In this document: piece after piece, positions 36,955-46,651 of the stretch
Numbering within the stretch: position 1 is the stretch's first letter
How the letters are laid out: every line of letters starts with the position of its first letter
Assembly (NCBI RefSeq): GCF_000702305.1
Contig: NZ_JNLC01000016.1
Span: 62,001 to 126,000 of the forward strand
Source: Allobosea sp. 117
GTDB lineage: Bacteria > Pseudomonadota > Alphaproteobacteria > Rhizobiales > Xanthobacteraceae
Direction: 5' to 3'
DNA: 64,000 nucleotides
Made by a program: the position numbers and the translations under genes
Notes under the pieces: generated by a model
Seen by the model: the letters and a program-made list of their open reading frames with translations, nothing else
Databases searched by the model: none
Told to the model about the DNA's origin: nothing

Positions 36955-38553
36955 TCAGATCGGCACGCGCTGAGGGCGCTGCCAGCGCACCCAGAGCGCG
37001 ACCATCAGACGGGTCAGCGTGAAGGCGGTGAACACCGTGGTGATGATGCCGATGCCGAAGGTGATGGCGAAGCCGCGCACCGGGCCGGAGCCGATGTAGA
37101 ACAGCACCGCCGCCGCGATGAAGGTGGTGATGTTGGAATCGAGGATGGTGGCGAGCGCGCGCGTGAAGCCGGCGTCGATGGCCGAGATGGCCGACCGCCC
37201 CGCCCTCGCCTCCTCGCGGATGCGCTCGTAGATCAGCACGTTGGAATCGACCGCGATGCCGACGGTGAGCACGATGCCGGCGATGCCGGGCAGCGTCAGC
37301 GTCGCCCCCAGCATGGCGAGCGCGCCGAGGATCATGCCGACATTCACCGCCACCGCGAACACCGCGATGACGCCGAACAGGCCGTAGGTGGCGATCATGA
37401 AGGCAGCGACGAGGGCCGCGCCGACCCAGGACGCGGTCATGCCAGCCTGGATCGAATCGGCGCCGAGGCCGGGGCCGACGGTGCGCTCCTCGACCACCTG
37501 GAGCGGCACCGGCAAGGCGCCGGCGCGCAGCAGGATGGCGAGGTCGTTGGCCTGCTGGACGGTGAAGTTGCCGCTGATCTGGCCGGAACCGCCGAGAATC
37601 GGCTCGCGGATCACCGGCGCGGAGATCACCCGGTTATCGAGCACGATGGCGAAGGGCCGTCCGACATTGGCCTGCGTCGCCTCGGCGAAGCGGCGCGCGC
37701 CATTGGTGTTGAAGCGGAAGGTGACGATCGGCTCGCGGGTGTTCGAATCGAAGCCCGGCTGCGCGTCGACGAGATCCTCGCCGGCCACCAGAATCCGTTG
37801 CTCGATCAGATAGGGCGTCGGCGGATTGTCCTGCGACTGCAGGATCTCGGTGCCGGCCGGCGGACGCGACTGCTCCGCCTGCTGCGGGCTCATCGAGGTA
37901 TCGACGAGGCGGAAGGTGAGCTTGGCGGTCTGGCCGAGCAGCGCCTTCAGGCGCGAGGGGTCCTGCAGGCCCGGCACCTGCACCTGGATGCGGTCGGCGC
38001 CCTGGCGCTGGATCGACGGCTCGGTGGTGCCGAGCTGGTCGATGCGCTTGCGGATGATCTCGATCGACTGCGACACCGCCTGGATGGTGCGGGACTGGAT
38101 GCCGGCGTCGGTCAGCGCCAGCGTGATGGTGTTGCCGCTCGCCGAGACGCTGGTGTCGAGCTGGCCGGAGCCCTGCAGCACGCCGCCGAGCGGCTGGGCG
38201 AGCTCGCGCAGCTTGGTCAGCGCGAGCGCCGCGTCCTGCCCCTCGCGGATCACCACCTGCACGGCGTTGTTCTGGATGTTGAGGCCGCTATAGCCGACGC
38301 GAGCGTCGCGCAGCACGCGGCGGGCGTCGTCGCGCAGTTGCTCGAGGCGCGCCTTGCGCACCTCGGCCTGGTCGACCTGCAGCACGATATAGGAGCCGCC
38401 CTGCAAATCGAGGCCGAGCACGATCTTGCGCTGCAGGAAGCCCGGCAGGTCGTTGAAGGCGGCCGGCGGCAGAAGGCTCGGCACGGCCATCAGGCTGATG
38501 ATCGCGCAGGCCGCAACGATCGCCAGTGCCTTCCATCGCGAGAAATAGAGCAT
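36955..38553 (-). CDS. secD: Protein translocase subunit SecD
   Basis: 532 residues. An N-terminal helix is followed by KIVLGLDLQGGSYIVLQVD, the large periplasmic P1 domain with IRKRIDQLGTTEPSIQRQGADRIQVQVPGLQDPSRLK, and five C-terminal helices with GIAVDSNVLIYERIREE, the proton-relay segment. It works with SecF and YajC at the inner membrane. Both the order yajC-secD-secF and the length are standard. Confidence 0.97.
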   Translation of the reverse strand: MLYFSRWKALAIVAACAIISLMAVPSLLPPAAFNDLPGFLQRKIVLGLDLQGGSYIVLQVDQAEVRKARLEQLRDDARRVLRDARVGYSGLNIQNNAVQVVIREGQDAALALTKLRELAQPLGGVLQGSGQLDTSVSASGNTITLALTDAGIQSRTIQAVSQSIEIIRKRIDQLGTTEPSIQRQGADRIQVQVPGLQDPSRLKALLGQTAKLTFRLVDTSMSPQQAEQSRPPAGTEILQSQDNPPTPYLIEQRILVAGEDLVDAQPGFDSNTREPIVTFRFNTNGARRFAEATQANVGRPFAIVLDNRVISAPVIREPILGGSGQISGNFTVQQANDLAILLRAGALPVPLQVVEERTVGPGLGADSIQAGMTASWVGAALVAAFMIATYGLFGVIAVFAVAVNVGMILGALAMLGATLTLPGIAGIVLTVGIAVDSNVLIYERIREEARAGRSAISAIDAGFTRALATILDSNITTFIAAAVLFYIGSGPVRGFAITFGIGIITTVFTAFTLTRLMVALWVRWQRPQRVPI

Positions 38554-38606
38554 GTCGTTCTTTCCGGGCGCGCCCGCTCAACGGCGGCGGGCTGCGCCGT
38601 CGCGCC

Positions 38607-38948
38607 TCAGGCGGCGCCGTTCTCGTCCTTGGCCGGCTCGCCCTTGGCGCGCACGTCGGAGATCATGCCGCGAAGCTGGCGAATCTTCACGTTGTCGGCC
38701 AGTTGCAGCTCGATCTCGTTGTCGTCGATCACGCGGGAGACCTTGCCGATCAGTCCGCCGGAGGTCACCACCGTGTCGCCGCGGCGGACGCCCTTCACCA
38801 TTTCCTGGTGCGCCTTCACCTTGCGCTGCTGCGGCCGCAGGATCAGGAAGTACATGATCACGAAGATGAGCACGAAAGGCAGCAGCGACATCAGCATGTC
38901 GGTGCCACCCGGGCCGGCGGCCTGCGCATAGGCGGGCGTGATGAACAT
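38607..38948 (-). CDS. yajC: Preprotein translocase subunit YajC
   Basis: 113 residues with one membrane helix (LMSLLPFVLIFVIMYFLILRP) followed by the family signature QQRKVKAHQEMVKGVRRGDTVVTSGGLIGKV. The tail is charged. It accompanies SecDF. It is divergent from the DUF815 ATPase gene, with about 195 bp between the starts that hold the promoters. Confidence 0.96.
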   Translation of the reverse strand: MFITPAYAQAAGPGGTDMLMSLLPFVLIFVIMYFLILRPQQRKVKAHQEMVKGVRRGDTVVTSGGLIGKVSRVIDDNEIELQLADNVKIRQLRGMISDVRAKGEPAKDENGAA

Positions 38949-39144
38949 GGACGTTCCTTGGTCGGTCTACAAAAGGCGGGCGGCGAACCCGGCGGAAACG
39001 GCGCGGACTATACTTGCGCGCCTGCCGATTGCAACGCCCGCCAGGCGCCATCCCATCACGTTACGTCATTGAGCGTACCGCACGGTACGGAAACTTGCCG
39101 CCGCCCGCGTTGCCCGATATCCCGTGGCGGCCAAGGAGTACGCC

Positions 39145-40053
39145 ATGACCAGCGCCCCCGCCTCGCCCGCGCCCGATCTCGTCGCCCTGCTCACCCGCGT
39201 CGCCGACGCGCTGGAGCGGATCGCGCCCCCTGCCCCGCAGCAGGTGGACTTCGCCGCCGCCGACGCCTTCGTCTGGCACGCCGATCGCGGCCGGCTGGAG
39301 CCGGTGCCGCGGGTGAACCGCGTCGAGATGGGCCTGCTCAAGGGCATCGACCGCACGCGCGACGCGCTGGTCGACAACACGCTGCGCTTCGCGCGCGGCC
39401 TGCCGGCCAACAACGCCCTGCTCTGGGGCGCGCGCGGCATGGGCAAGAGCTCGCTGGTGAAGGCCTCGCACGCCGAGGTGAATGCGACCATCCCGGCCGA
39501 CGGCCTGCCGCCGCTCAAGCTGGTCGAGATCCATCGCGAGGACATCGAGACGCTGCCCGCCCTGATGGCATTGATGCGGGCCGCGCCCTTCCGCTTCATC
39601 GTGTTCTGCGACGACCTCTCCTTCGACGCCGACGACACCTCCTACAAGTCGCTGAAGGCGGTACTGGAAGGCGGCATCGAGGGTCGGCCGGAGAACGTCA
39701 TCTTCTACGCCACGTCGAACCGCCGACATCTCCTGCCGCGCGACATGATGGAGAACGAGCGCTCGACCGCCATCAATCCCGGCGAGGCGGTGGAGGAGAA
39801 GGTCTCGCTGTCGGACCGCTTCGGGCTGTGGCTCGGCTTCCACAAATGCAGCCAGGACGAATATCTCGCCATGGTGTCGGGCTATGTGGCGCATTACGCC
39901 ATTCCGATCGACGACGAGACGCTGCGTCGCGAGGCCCTCGAATGGGCGACCACGCGCGGCGCCCGCTCGGGGCGCACGGCGTGGCAATATGTGCAGGATG
40001 TGGCGGGGCGGCTCGGCATCCCGTTGATCGAGAAGCCTGCCGCCCCGCAGTGA
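39145..40053 (+). CDS. DUF815 family AAA-type ATPase
   Basis: 302 residues. NNALLWGARGMGKSSLVKA is the Walker A, RFIVFCDDLSFDADD the Walker B region, and VIFYATSNRRHLLPRDMMENE the sensor segment with the typical arginine finger region LSDRFGLWLGF. DUF815 proteins are nearly universal in alphaproteobacteria, of unknown function, and resemble clamp-loader-like AAA proteins. AAGGAG 6 nt before the ATG at 39145 decides the start over an upstream GTG at 39124. A terminator follows. Confidence 0.9.
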   Translation: MTSAPASPAPDLVALLTRVADALERIAPPAPQQVDFAAADAFVWHADRGRLEPVPRVNRVEMGLLKGIDRTRDALVDNTLRFARGLPANNALLWGARGMGKSSLVKASHAEVNATIPADGLPPLKLVEIHREDIETLPALMALMRAAPFRFIVFCDDLSFDADDTSYKSLKAVLEGGIEGRPENVIFYATSNRRHLLPRDMMENERSTAINPGEAVEEKVSLSDRFGLWLGFHKCSQDEYLAMVSGYVAHYAIPIDDETLRREALEWATTRGARSGRTAWQYVQDVAGRLGIPLIEKPAAPQ

Positions 40054-40084
40054 CCGGCGCCGAGGTCCAAACGTCGCGCCGATG

Positions 40085-40114
40085 AAAGGGGCTTTCGCCT
40101 TACGCCCCTTTTTT
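40085..40114 (+). terminator. Intrinsic terminator after the DUF815 gene
   Basis: AAGGGGC/GCCCCTT stem with an 11-nt loop followed by TTTTTT. It lies 31 nt past the stop codon and also borders the convergent nlpD-like gene. Confidence 0.85.
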
Positions 40115-40125
40115 GGTGATGGGGA

Positions 40126-41352
40126 TCAGAGGCCCGCGAGGTGCTGCGAGGGATCGACCGCCTGCGAGCCCTTGCGGATCTCGAAGTGCACCTGCGGCGA
40201 GGAGACCGAGCCGGTCTGGCCCGCCTTGGCGATGGTCTGGCCGCGCTTGACCTTGTCGCCCTTCTTCACGTCGATGGCGCTGTTGTGCGCATAGGCGGTC
40301 ACCCAGCCGTCGGCGTGCTTGATGAGGACCAGATTGCCGTAGCCCTTCAGCTCGTTGCCGGCATAGGCGACGACGCCGTCCTCGGCCGCCTTGACCGAGG
40401 TGCCTTCCGGCACCGACACGTTGATGCCTTCGTTCTGCTGGCCGCCCGGCTTAGGGCCGAAGCCGGAGATGACGCGGCCGCGCACCGGCCAGCGGAACTG
40501 CACGCCGGCATCGGCGTCGCGCACCTCGACAGAACTCTCGGCGGGCTTCACGGCGGCGATGGTCTCGGTCTTCGGCTCGGCCAGCGGAGCGGGCGCCGCG
40601 GCGAGCGGCTTGGCCTCGACCGGCTTGGTGGTGGCCGCGGTCTTGGTATCCACCGGCTTGGTCGCCGGCTGCTTGGCGGGAACCGGAGCGGTGGCGACGG
40701 CGGTGGTGGGGGCCGCCGGCTTGCCGAGCGCCTGCTGCGCCGGAGCCGGCTGGACGGGCGCGGGCTGGGCCGCCTTCGGAGCGGCTGCGATCACCGCGCC
40801 GCCGCTGGCGCCCGGAATGACGAGGCGCTGGCCGATGCGCACCGAGGCATTGATGTCGAGGCCGTTCGCCTGCGCCAGCACGCTGCGCGACACGCCGTAG
40901 AGCCGGCTGATCGAGGACAGCGTCTCGCCCGAGGTGACGACATGGGCGCCGCCGGTCGCGGCCGCCGCGGTGCGGGTGGGGGTCGGAGCGGGCGCCGGGG
41001 CGGCGGCCTGCGGGCGGCTGCCATAGATCGGCTGTGCGGCCGGAGCGGGGGCGGCGGCGTAGTGCGTCTGCTGGGCGGGCGCGCCGTAGGGCTGTGCCGG
41101 GGCGCCATAAGGAGCGGAGCTGGCGACCGGCGCCGGAGCGGCGATCGGGGCGCTCTGGACGGCGCTGCTCGGCGCTGCGGGCGAAACCGATCCGGTATAG
41201 GCCGGGGGCGCGTTGGAAGCGATCGAGGTCGCGTTGGGATCGTTGAACCGGCTGACGTCGGAGCTGCAGGCCGCCGCCATTCCGGCCAGGAGGCTCACCG
41301 CCGACAACCGCAAAAGGTGCCTGGAATCGGACGCCACAAACACGCTACGCAT
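40126..41352 (-). CDS. nlpD: NlpD-like LysM / degenerate LytM lipoprotein
   Basis: 408 residues. The N-terminus has a lipoprotein signal ending LLAGMAAACSS. A Pro/Ala-rich linker follows, then one LysM domain (HVVTSGETLSSISRLYGVS ... QRLVIPG), a second linker and a C-terminal LytM (M23) domain. The zinc ligands are partly lost: NEGINVSV stands where active enzymes have H-x-G-x-D, and QVHFEIR where they have HLHFEI. This matches NlpD/EnvC-type activators of cell-wall amidases rather than an active peptidase. The surE-pcm-nlpD order also occurs in E. coli. Confidence 0.9.
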   Translation of the reverse strand: MRSVFVASDSRHLLRLSAVSLLAGMAAACSSDVSRFNDPNATSIASNAPPAYTGSVSPAAPSSAVQSAPIAAPAPVASSAPYGAPAQPYGAPAQQTHYAAAPAPAAQPIYGSRPQAAAPAPAPTPTRTAAAATGGAHVVTSGETLSSISRLYGVSRSVLAQANGLDINASVRIGQRLVIPGASGGAVIAAAPKAAQPAPVQPAPAQQALGKPAAPTTAVATAPVPAKQPATKPVDTKTAATTKPVEAKPLAAAPAPLAEPKTETIAAVKPAESSVEVRDADAGVQFRWPVRGRVISGFGPKPGGQQNEGINVSVPEGTSVKAAEDGVVAYAGNELKGYGNLVLIKHADGWVTAYAHNSAIDVKKGDKVKRGQTIAKAGQTGSVSSPQVHFEIRKGSQAVDPSQHLAGL

Positions 41353-41513
41353 CGCACCACACCCGAACGCTTACTGATGCGAAGATTAAGAGGCTGTACA
41401 GGTAAACAGGGGCTTAAGCCGGGGCGGCGGCGGTGGAAAATCCGGCGTAATGACGGCGGCTTGGCGCAACTTCGCCGCAAGCGTTGCTTTCCGGGCACAG
41501 TGCCCGCGCCGCC

Positions 41514-42182
41514 TCACAGGACGGAGGCGACACCGGGCAGCAGCGGCACGAAACGCACCGGCAGCAGGTCGCGCCGGACGATGCCTTCGGGCGTGCGCTC
41601 GAAGCGGGTCAGCATCTGCGTTCCGTCGTGCGGGCCGACCGGCGCCACCAGCACGCCGCCGGGCAGAAGCTGATCGAACAGCGCCGGCGGCACCTCTTCG
41701 ATCGCCGCGCTGATCAGGATGCGGTCATAGGGGCCGCGGGCCGGATAGCCGTTCGAGCCGTCCGCCACCAGCACCTCGACATTGGAAAGGCCGAGCTTCT
41801 TCATCCGCTCGGCGGCGGCGCGGGCGAGGGTGCGGAAGCGCTCGACCGCCACCACCCTGCCCGCCAGATGGCCGAGGATCGCCGCCTGATAGCCGCTGCC
41901 CGCACCGATCTCCAATACCGAATGGCCGGGGGCGAGATCGAGCGCCACGGTGGCGGTGGCGACCACCGCCGGCTGGCTGATGGTCTGCCCGCAGGCGATC
42001 GGCAGCGCCTGGTCGGCCCAGGCCAGATCGTGGAAATCGGCGGTCACGAAGAGGTCGCGCGGCACCTGCTCGAAGGCGCGCAGGATGCGCGTGTCGCGGA
42101 TGCCGCGCTTGCGCAGCATCAGCAGCAGTTCGGCGCGGGCGACCGCCTCATCCTTCTCGTCGGGCACGAACCTCACCGGCAT
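41514..42182 (-). CDS. pcm: Protein-L-isoaspartate O-methyltransferase
   Basis: 222 residues. It repairs isoaspartyl residues in aged proteins using S-adenosylmethionine. IRDTRILRAFEQVPRDLFV at the N-terminus, PIACGQTISQPAVVATATVAL, the SAM motif VLEIGAGSGYQAAILGHLAG and PYDRILISAAIEEVP are diagnostic. It lies between surE and nlpD on the same strand. Confidence 0.96.
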   Translation of the reverse strand: MPVRFVPDEKDEAVARAELLLMLRKRGIRDTRILRAFEQVPRDLFVTADFHDLAWADQALPIACGQTISQPAVVATATVALDLAPGHSVLEIGAGSGYQAAILGHLAGRVVAVERFRTLARAAAERMKKLGLSNVEVLVADGSNGYPARGPYDRILISAAIEEVPPALFDQLLPGGVLVAPVGPHDGTQMLTRFERTPEGIVRRDLLPVRFVPLLPGVASVL

Positions 42183-42222
42183 GAGAACCCGCCCACGATA
42201 CCGCCAGCACGCAACCGCGCAA

Positions 42223-42250
42223 CCATCCTTCGAGCCTCGGCGATCCTCAG
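42223..42250. repeat. Fragment of the CATCCTGAGGTGC-type repeat at the surE stop
   Basis: AACCATCCTTCGAGCCTCGGCGATCCTCAG contains the outer arm CATCCTTCGAGCCTCG and the CCTCAG end of the repeats at 29098 and 35418. It occupies half of the 64-bp surE-pcm gap, and its CTCAG supplies the surE stop codon. Confidence 0.55.
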
Positions 42251-43008
42251 CCCCGGAAGAGCTGGGCGAGACGCGTCATCATCGGCTCGTCGGTCATGTC
42301 GAGCCGGAGCGGCGTCACCGAGATGCAGCCCTGATCGAGGGCGTGCAGGTCCGAGCCGTTCACCGTCTCGAACACGCGCCGCTCGAAGGCGATCCAGTAA
42401 TAGGGGTTGCCACGCCCGTCGGCCCGCTGGTCGATGCGCAGCAGGTCCTGGTTGCGGCGCCCCTGCGCGGTGACGGCGACGCCCTTGATCTCCTCGACCG
42501 GGCGGTTGGGGAAATTCACGTTGATCAGGATGCCGGGCGGAATGCCCTCCTCCAGCAGCGTACGCACGACCTTCGGCCCGAAATGCTCGGCGACCGCATA
42601 GGGCGGCGCGTGGCGGGTCTCGAGGCCATAGGCCTGCGACAGGGCGATGGAGGGAATGCCGAGCACCGTGCCCTCGATGGCGCCGGCGACGGTTCCCGAA
42701 TAGCCGACATCCTCGGCGACGTTCTGGCCGCGATTGACGCCGGAGAGCACGAGGTCCGGCTTGGCGTCGAGGATGTGGCGCACCGCCATGATCACGCAGT
42801 CGGTCGGCGTGCCCTTCACCGCGAAGCGCTTCTCCTCGACCTGCCGCAGCCGCAGCGGATCGGAGAGCGAGAGCGAGTGGGAGACGCCGGACTGGTCGAA
42901 CTCCGGCGCCACCACCCACACGTCGTCGGACAAAGCGCGGGCGATGCGCGCGCAGGCATCGAGCCCGGAGGCATGGATGCCGTCGTCATTGGTGACCAGA
43001 ATGCGCAT
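42247..43008 (-). CDS. surE: 5'/3'-nucleotidase SurE
   Basis: 253 residues. It is a metal-dependent survival phosphatase acting on nucleotides. RILVTNDDGIHASGL carries Asp8 and Asp9; VVAPEFDQSGVSHSLSLS and VLSGVNRGQNVAEDVGYSGTVAGAIEG complete the active site. The start ATG overlaps the serS stop by one base (TGATG). The frame continues upstream through serS without a stop, but that part is a shadow of serS. Confidence 0.96.
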   Translation of the reverse strand: MRILVTNDDGIHASGLDACARIARALSDDVWVVAPEFDQSGVSHSLSLSDPLRLRQVEEKRFAVKGTPTDCVIMAVRHILDAKPDLVLSGVNRGQNVAEDVGYSGTVAGAIEGTVLGIPSIALSQAYGLETRHAPPYAVAEHFGPKVVRTLLEEGIPPGILINVNFPNRPVEEIKGVAVTAQGRRNQDLLRIDQRADGRGNPYYWIAFERRVFETVNGSDLHALDQGCISVTPLRLDMTDEPMMTRLAQLFRG

Positions 43009-44363
43009 CAGGCGGCTTTCTCGATCCGGTTCAGCCCGCCCATATAGGGCTTCAATGCATCCGGAATTGCGACGGAGCCGTCGGCGTTCTGGTAGGTCTC
43101 GAGCACCGCGACCAGCGCGCGCCCGACCGCGACGCCCGAGCCGTTCAGCGTGTGCACGAAGCGCGGCCCCTTGCCGCCCGATGGGCGATAGCGGGCGTTC
43201 ATGCGGCGCGCCTGGAAGTCGGTGCAGGTCGAGCAGGAGGAGATCTCGCGATAGGCGTTCTGCCCCGGCAGCCAGACCTCGATGTCGTAGGTCTTCGCCG
43301 AGGCGAAGCCCATGTCGCCGGTGCACAGCGTCTGCACGCGGTAATGCAGGCCGAGTTTCTTCAGCACCGCCTGCGCGCAGGCGAGCATGCGCTCCTGCTC
43401 GAAGGGCGACTGCTCCGGCGTAGTGATGGAGACCATCTCCACCTTGTTGAACTGGTGCTGGCGGATCATGCCGCGGGTGTCGCGCCCGGCCGCGCCCGCC
43501 TCGGCGCGGAAGCACGGGGTGAGCGCGGTGAAGCGCAGCGGCAGCTCCTCCTCTGCGAGGATGCTCTCGCGCACGAGATTGGTCAGCGGCACCTCGGCGG
43601 TGGGGATGAGCCAGTGCTCCTCGCCGGCGCGGAACTGGTCGTCGCGGAACTTCGGCAACTGCGCGGTGCCGAACATCGCCTCGTCCTTCACCAGGATCGG
43701 CGGGGCGACCTCCATATAGCCGTGCTCGGTGGTGTGGGTGTCGAGGAAGAACTGGCCGATGGCGCGCTCCAGCCGCGCGAGCTGGCTCTTCAGCACCACG
43801 AAGCGGGCGCCGGAGAGCTTGGCCGCCGTCTCGAAATCCATCAGGCCGAGCGCCTCGCCGATCTCGAAATGCTGCTCGGGCTTGAAGATGTAGTCGCGCC
43901 ACATCGGCACCGGCACCTCGCCCGAAGGCAGGTCCGGGCGCGGCAGCAGCTCGTAGGAGACGTTGTCGTGCTCGTCGGCGCCGTCCGGCACGTCGTCGAG
44001 CGGCACGTTGGGGATGCCGGCGAGGCTGGCGTTCAGCTCCTGCTCGATCCGCTTCAGATCGGATTCGAAGTCGGGGATGCTGTCCTTGAGGCCGGCGACC
44101 TCGGCCATCAGCGCCGCGGCCTTCGCCTCGTCGCCCGCCTTCTTGGCGGCGCCGATCTCCTTGGAGGCGGCGTTGCGGCGGGCCTGCAGCTCCTCGAGCT
44201 TCGCGATGCCGGTGCGGCGGCGTTCGTCGAGATCGATGAGCGAATCCACGAGCGCCTTCGCCTGCGCCTTGGCCTCCTGGCTCGCCTTCTCGCCGCCGGC
44301 GCGGCGCACCAGCGCGCGAACGAGCCCTTCCGGCTCCTCGCGGATCCATTTGATGTCGTGCAT
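43008..44363 (-). CDS. serS: Serine--tRNA ligase
   Basis: 451 residues. The N-terminal helical tRNA-binding arm spans about residues 1-110. The class II core has motif 2 around [24 protein letters not shown] and motif 3 [17 protein letters not shown]. The start at 44363 ([12 protein letters not shown]) is the family N-terminus; the residues that would precede it in frame are not conserved. It sits between tatC and surE on the same strand. Confidence 0.97.
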   Translation of the reverse strand: MHDIKWIREEPEGLVRALVRRAGGEKASQEAKAQAKALVDSLIDLDERRRTGIAKLEELQARRNAASKEIGAAKKAGDEAKAAALMAEVAGLKDSIPDFESDLKRIEQELNASLAGIPNVPLDDVPDGADEHDNVSYELLPRPDLPSGEVPVPMWRDYIFKPEQHFEIGEALGLMDFETAAKLSGARFVVLKSQLARLERAIGQFFLDTHTTEHGYMEVAPPILVKDEAMFGTAQLPKFRDDQFRAGEEHWLIPTAEVPLTNLVRESILAEEELPLRFTALTPCFRAEAGAAGRDTRGMIRQHQFNKVEMVSITTPEQSPFEQERMLACAQAVLKKLGLHYRVQTLCTGDMGFASAKTYDIEVWLPGQNAYREISSCSTCTDFQARRMNARYRPSGGKGPRFVHTLNGSGVAVGRALVAVLETYQNADGSVAIPDALKPYMGGLNRIEKAA

Positions 44364-44392
44364 GGACGTCTGCCCTCGAACCCTTCGAACGC

Positions 44393-45190
44393 TCACGCAG
44401 CGGGGTTGGAGGCCTCCGCCGCTTCCTCCGCCGCGCGCCTGCGCTCGACGATGCGCACGAGGTAGACCGAGACCTCGTAGAGAAGCAAGGTCGGTATGGC
44501 GAGCGCGAGCTGGCTGACCACGTCCGGCGGGGTCAGCACCGCCGCCGCGACGAACACGCCGACGATGGCGTAGCGGCGGAACTTCCTGAGCTGATCGGAG
44601 GTGACGATGCCGATCTGCGCCAGCAGGGTGAGGATCACCGGAAGCTGGAAGCAGATGCCGAAGGCGAAGATCAGCGTCATGATCAGCGACAGATATTCGC
44701 TGACCTGCGGCAGCATGGAGATTTCAGCCGAACCTGGCCCCGCCATCTGCTGCATGGAGAGGAAGTAGGTCATCGCCAGCGGCATGGCGACGAAATAGAC
44801 GAAGGCGGCGCCGATCAGGAAGCACACTGGGGTGGCGATCAGATAGGGCCGGAAGGCGCCCCGCTCGTGCTTGTAGAGCCCGGGCGCCACGAACATGTAG
44901 ATCTGCGTCGCCACCACCGGGAAGGAGATGAACGCCGCCCCGAACATGCCGAGCTTGATCTGGGTGAACAGGAACTCCTGCGGGGCCGTGTAGATGAGCT
45001 TCACGTGCTCGGTGCCGCCGGCCGCGAACTCATAGGGCCAGAGCAGGATGTTGTAGATGAACTTGCCCAGCATGAAGCAGGCGAAGAAGGCGACGAAGAA
45101 GGCGATCAGCGACTTGATGAGCCGCGAGCGCAGCTCGATCAGGTGCTCGATCAGCGGAGCCTTCGAGGCGTCGATGTCTTCCTGGCTCAT
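44393..45190 (-). CDS. tatC: Sec-independent protein translocase TatC
   Basis: A 265-residue six-helix membrane protein that recognises twin-arginine signals. [21 protein letters not shown] contains the conserved Glu/Arg of the first cytoplasmic segment, and [19 protein letters not shown] and [14 protein letters not shown] are standard. The ATG overlaps the tatB stop (ATGA). The Tat-exported cupredoxin-like protein at 19738 is one local client. Confidence 0.97.
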   Translation of the reverse strand: MSQEDIDASKAPLIEHLIELRSRLIKSLIAFFVAFFACFMLGKFIYNILLWPYEFAAGGTEHVKLIYTAPQEFLFTQIKLGMFGAAFISFPVVATQIYMFVAPGLYKHERGAFRPYLIATPVCFLIGAAFVYFVAMPLAMTYFLSMQQMAGPGSAEISMLPQVSEYLSLIMTLIFAFGICFQLPVILTLLAQIGIVTSDQLRKFRRYAIVGVFVAAAVLTPPDVVSQLALAIPTLLLYEVSVYLVRIVERRRAAEEAAEASNPAA

Positions 45191-46170
45191 GCGCCCGGCC
45201 CTTCCTCATCCCGGGACTTCGTAGCGGCACGGCGGCCGGCGTCGGACGCCTTCGCCTTGCGGGCCGGCTTGCGCGCGGGCGGGCCGTCGAGGTCCGCGAC
45301 TGCCTCGCCGAGCTCGGATTCGGCCGGCGTACCCTGCGGCTCGGGCAGCTCCGTCGGCGACACACTCCGTGCGCGCGGCTTCGGCGCAGCCTTGGTGGAT
45401 GCAGCTTTGGCGACTTTCCTGCCCGCCGGCCCCGGCGCTGCGTCGAGATCGGCAACCGCCGCGTCGATCTCGGCATCCGCGACCGAGCTGAGCGGTTCCG
45501 GCAGCTCGGCCGGCGGCTTGCGCTTCGCGCGCGGCTTCACAGCAGGGGGAATATTGGCGGCCGGGGCAGCCTCGCCGCCCGAGGCAATCTCCGTAGCGGC
45601 AGGAGTCGGAGCGGATGCCTTTGCCGCGGCGGCCGCAGGCGCGGAACCGGCGGCAGCCTGAGTGCCGGTCGGCGCCGGCGTTCCGAGGGCCGAGGAGACA
45701 TGCCCGTCGAGATCGGCGGCGGCGGCGCGCACCTCCTCCTCGATCTTCGCCGGCGAGATTTCGACCGGCTCGGGAGGCGGCGGCAGCTTCACGTCGGGCT
45801 CGGGGAAATCCTCGAAAGCATGCGGCTCGGCGGAAGCCGGCTCGGTCGTCGCCTCCGGCTTCGGTCCGTCGATGGAAGCGGTCGCCGCCTTCACCTCGTT
45901 CTCGATGTCGAGCAGCGGATTGCTCGGCAGCGCGCCGGAGATGCTCTTCTGGGCGTCGTCGGCGAAGCTGGTGAATTCCTTCTTCAGCCCGTCGAGCTCG
46001 GCCTCGCGCAGCGCTTCCTGAAACTGCCCCTGGAACTCGCCGGCCATGCGGCGCAGCTTGCCGATCATCTGACCGACGCTGCGAAGCACGCCGGGCAGCT
46101 CCTTCGGCCCGATCACGACAAGCGCGACGACGCCGATAACCAGAAGCTCCGACCAGCCGATGTCGAACAT
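45187..46170 (-). CDS. tatB: Sec-independent protein translocase TatB with long repeat-containing tail
   Basis: 327 residues, unusually long for TatB. The first ~80 residues are canonical: membrane helix [21 protein letters not shown] and amphipathic helix [23 protein letters not shown]. The rest is an Ala/Pro/Lys-rich tail with three spaced copies of an 'E-x-x-AxADLD' unit ([36 protein letters not shown]) and two 'ELPEP' units. The tail should be cytoplasmic and disordered. The gene overlaps tatC and follows tatA after 96 bp. Confidence 0.95.
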   Translation of the reverse strand: MFDIGWSELLVIGVVALVVIGPKELPGVLRSVGQMIGKLRRMAGEFQGQFQEALREAELDGLKKEFTSFADDAQKSISGALPSNPLLDIENEVKAATASIDGPKPEATTEPASAEPHAFEDFPEPDVKLPPPPEPVEISPAKIEEEVRAAAADLDGHVSSALGTPAPTGTQAAAGSAPAAAAAKASAPTPAATEIASGGEAAPAANIPPAVKPRAKRKPPAELPEPLSSVADAEIDAAVADLDAAPGPAGRKVAKAASTKAAPKPRARSVSPTELPEPQGTPAESELGEAVADLDGPPARKPARKAKASDAGRRAATKSRDEEGPGA

Positions 46171-46266
46171 GACTCATGACGGGACCGCGCATCGGCGGCC
46201 CCTCCCCGTTCCGGTGTCGTTAGAGCTCCGTCACGCCCGGATCTGCCCGGGCGGACCGGCAAGGTG

Positions 46267-46491
46267 TCAGCCGACCTTGCTGCGCTCGGCCTCGACATTC
46301 GCCTGATGGTCGATGCTGCGGACCGGCTCGGCCGGCTTGGCGGGCGGCGTCTCGTCGTCGGCCATGCCCTTCTTGAACGCCTTGATGCCCTTGGCGGCAT
46401 CGCCCATCAGCTCCGACAGCTTGCCACGGCCGAAGAGGAGGAGCACGACCACCAGCACGATGATCCAATGCCAGATGCTCAGCGAACCCAT
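46267..46491 (-). CDS. tatA: Sec-independent protein translocase TatA
   Basis: 74 residues with a membrane helix ([17 protein letters not shown]), the hinge [22 protein letters not shown] as amphipathic helix, and a short acidic tail. It forms the Tat pore ring. First gene of tatABC, although an orphan ABC ATPase gene lies where scpB would normally adjoin. Confidence 0.96.
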   Translation of the reverse strand: MGSLSIWHWIIVLVVVLLLFGRGKLSELMGDAAKGIKAFKKGMADDETPPAKPAEPVRSIDHQANVEAERSKVG

Positions 46492-46651
46492 AACCCAAAC
46501 TCCCTGTGCGACGCGCCGCCGGCCCCTGAAGGCTGCTCCCCATCGACCGCGCGCCTGAAATCAGATCGGACACTAGAGCAATGCGCGAAACGGGGAAACC
46601 GCATTTCTCCCCATAGGCACATCCGCCTCCGTCACAATCCTACGACGACAT

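Noticed and set aside
42247-44349. A 700-codon frame suggesting a SerS-SurE fusion
   Set aside because: Only the part from 43008 downward is SurE. The upstream part is an alternative frame of serS, and the two genes meet at a normal TGATG junction.
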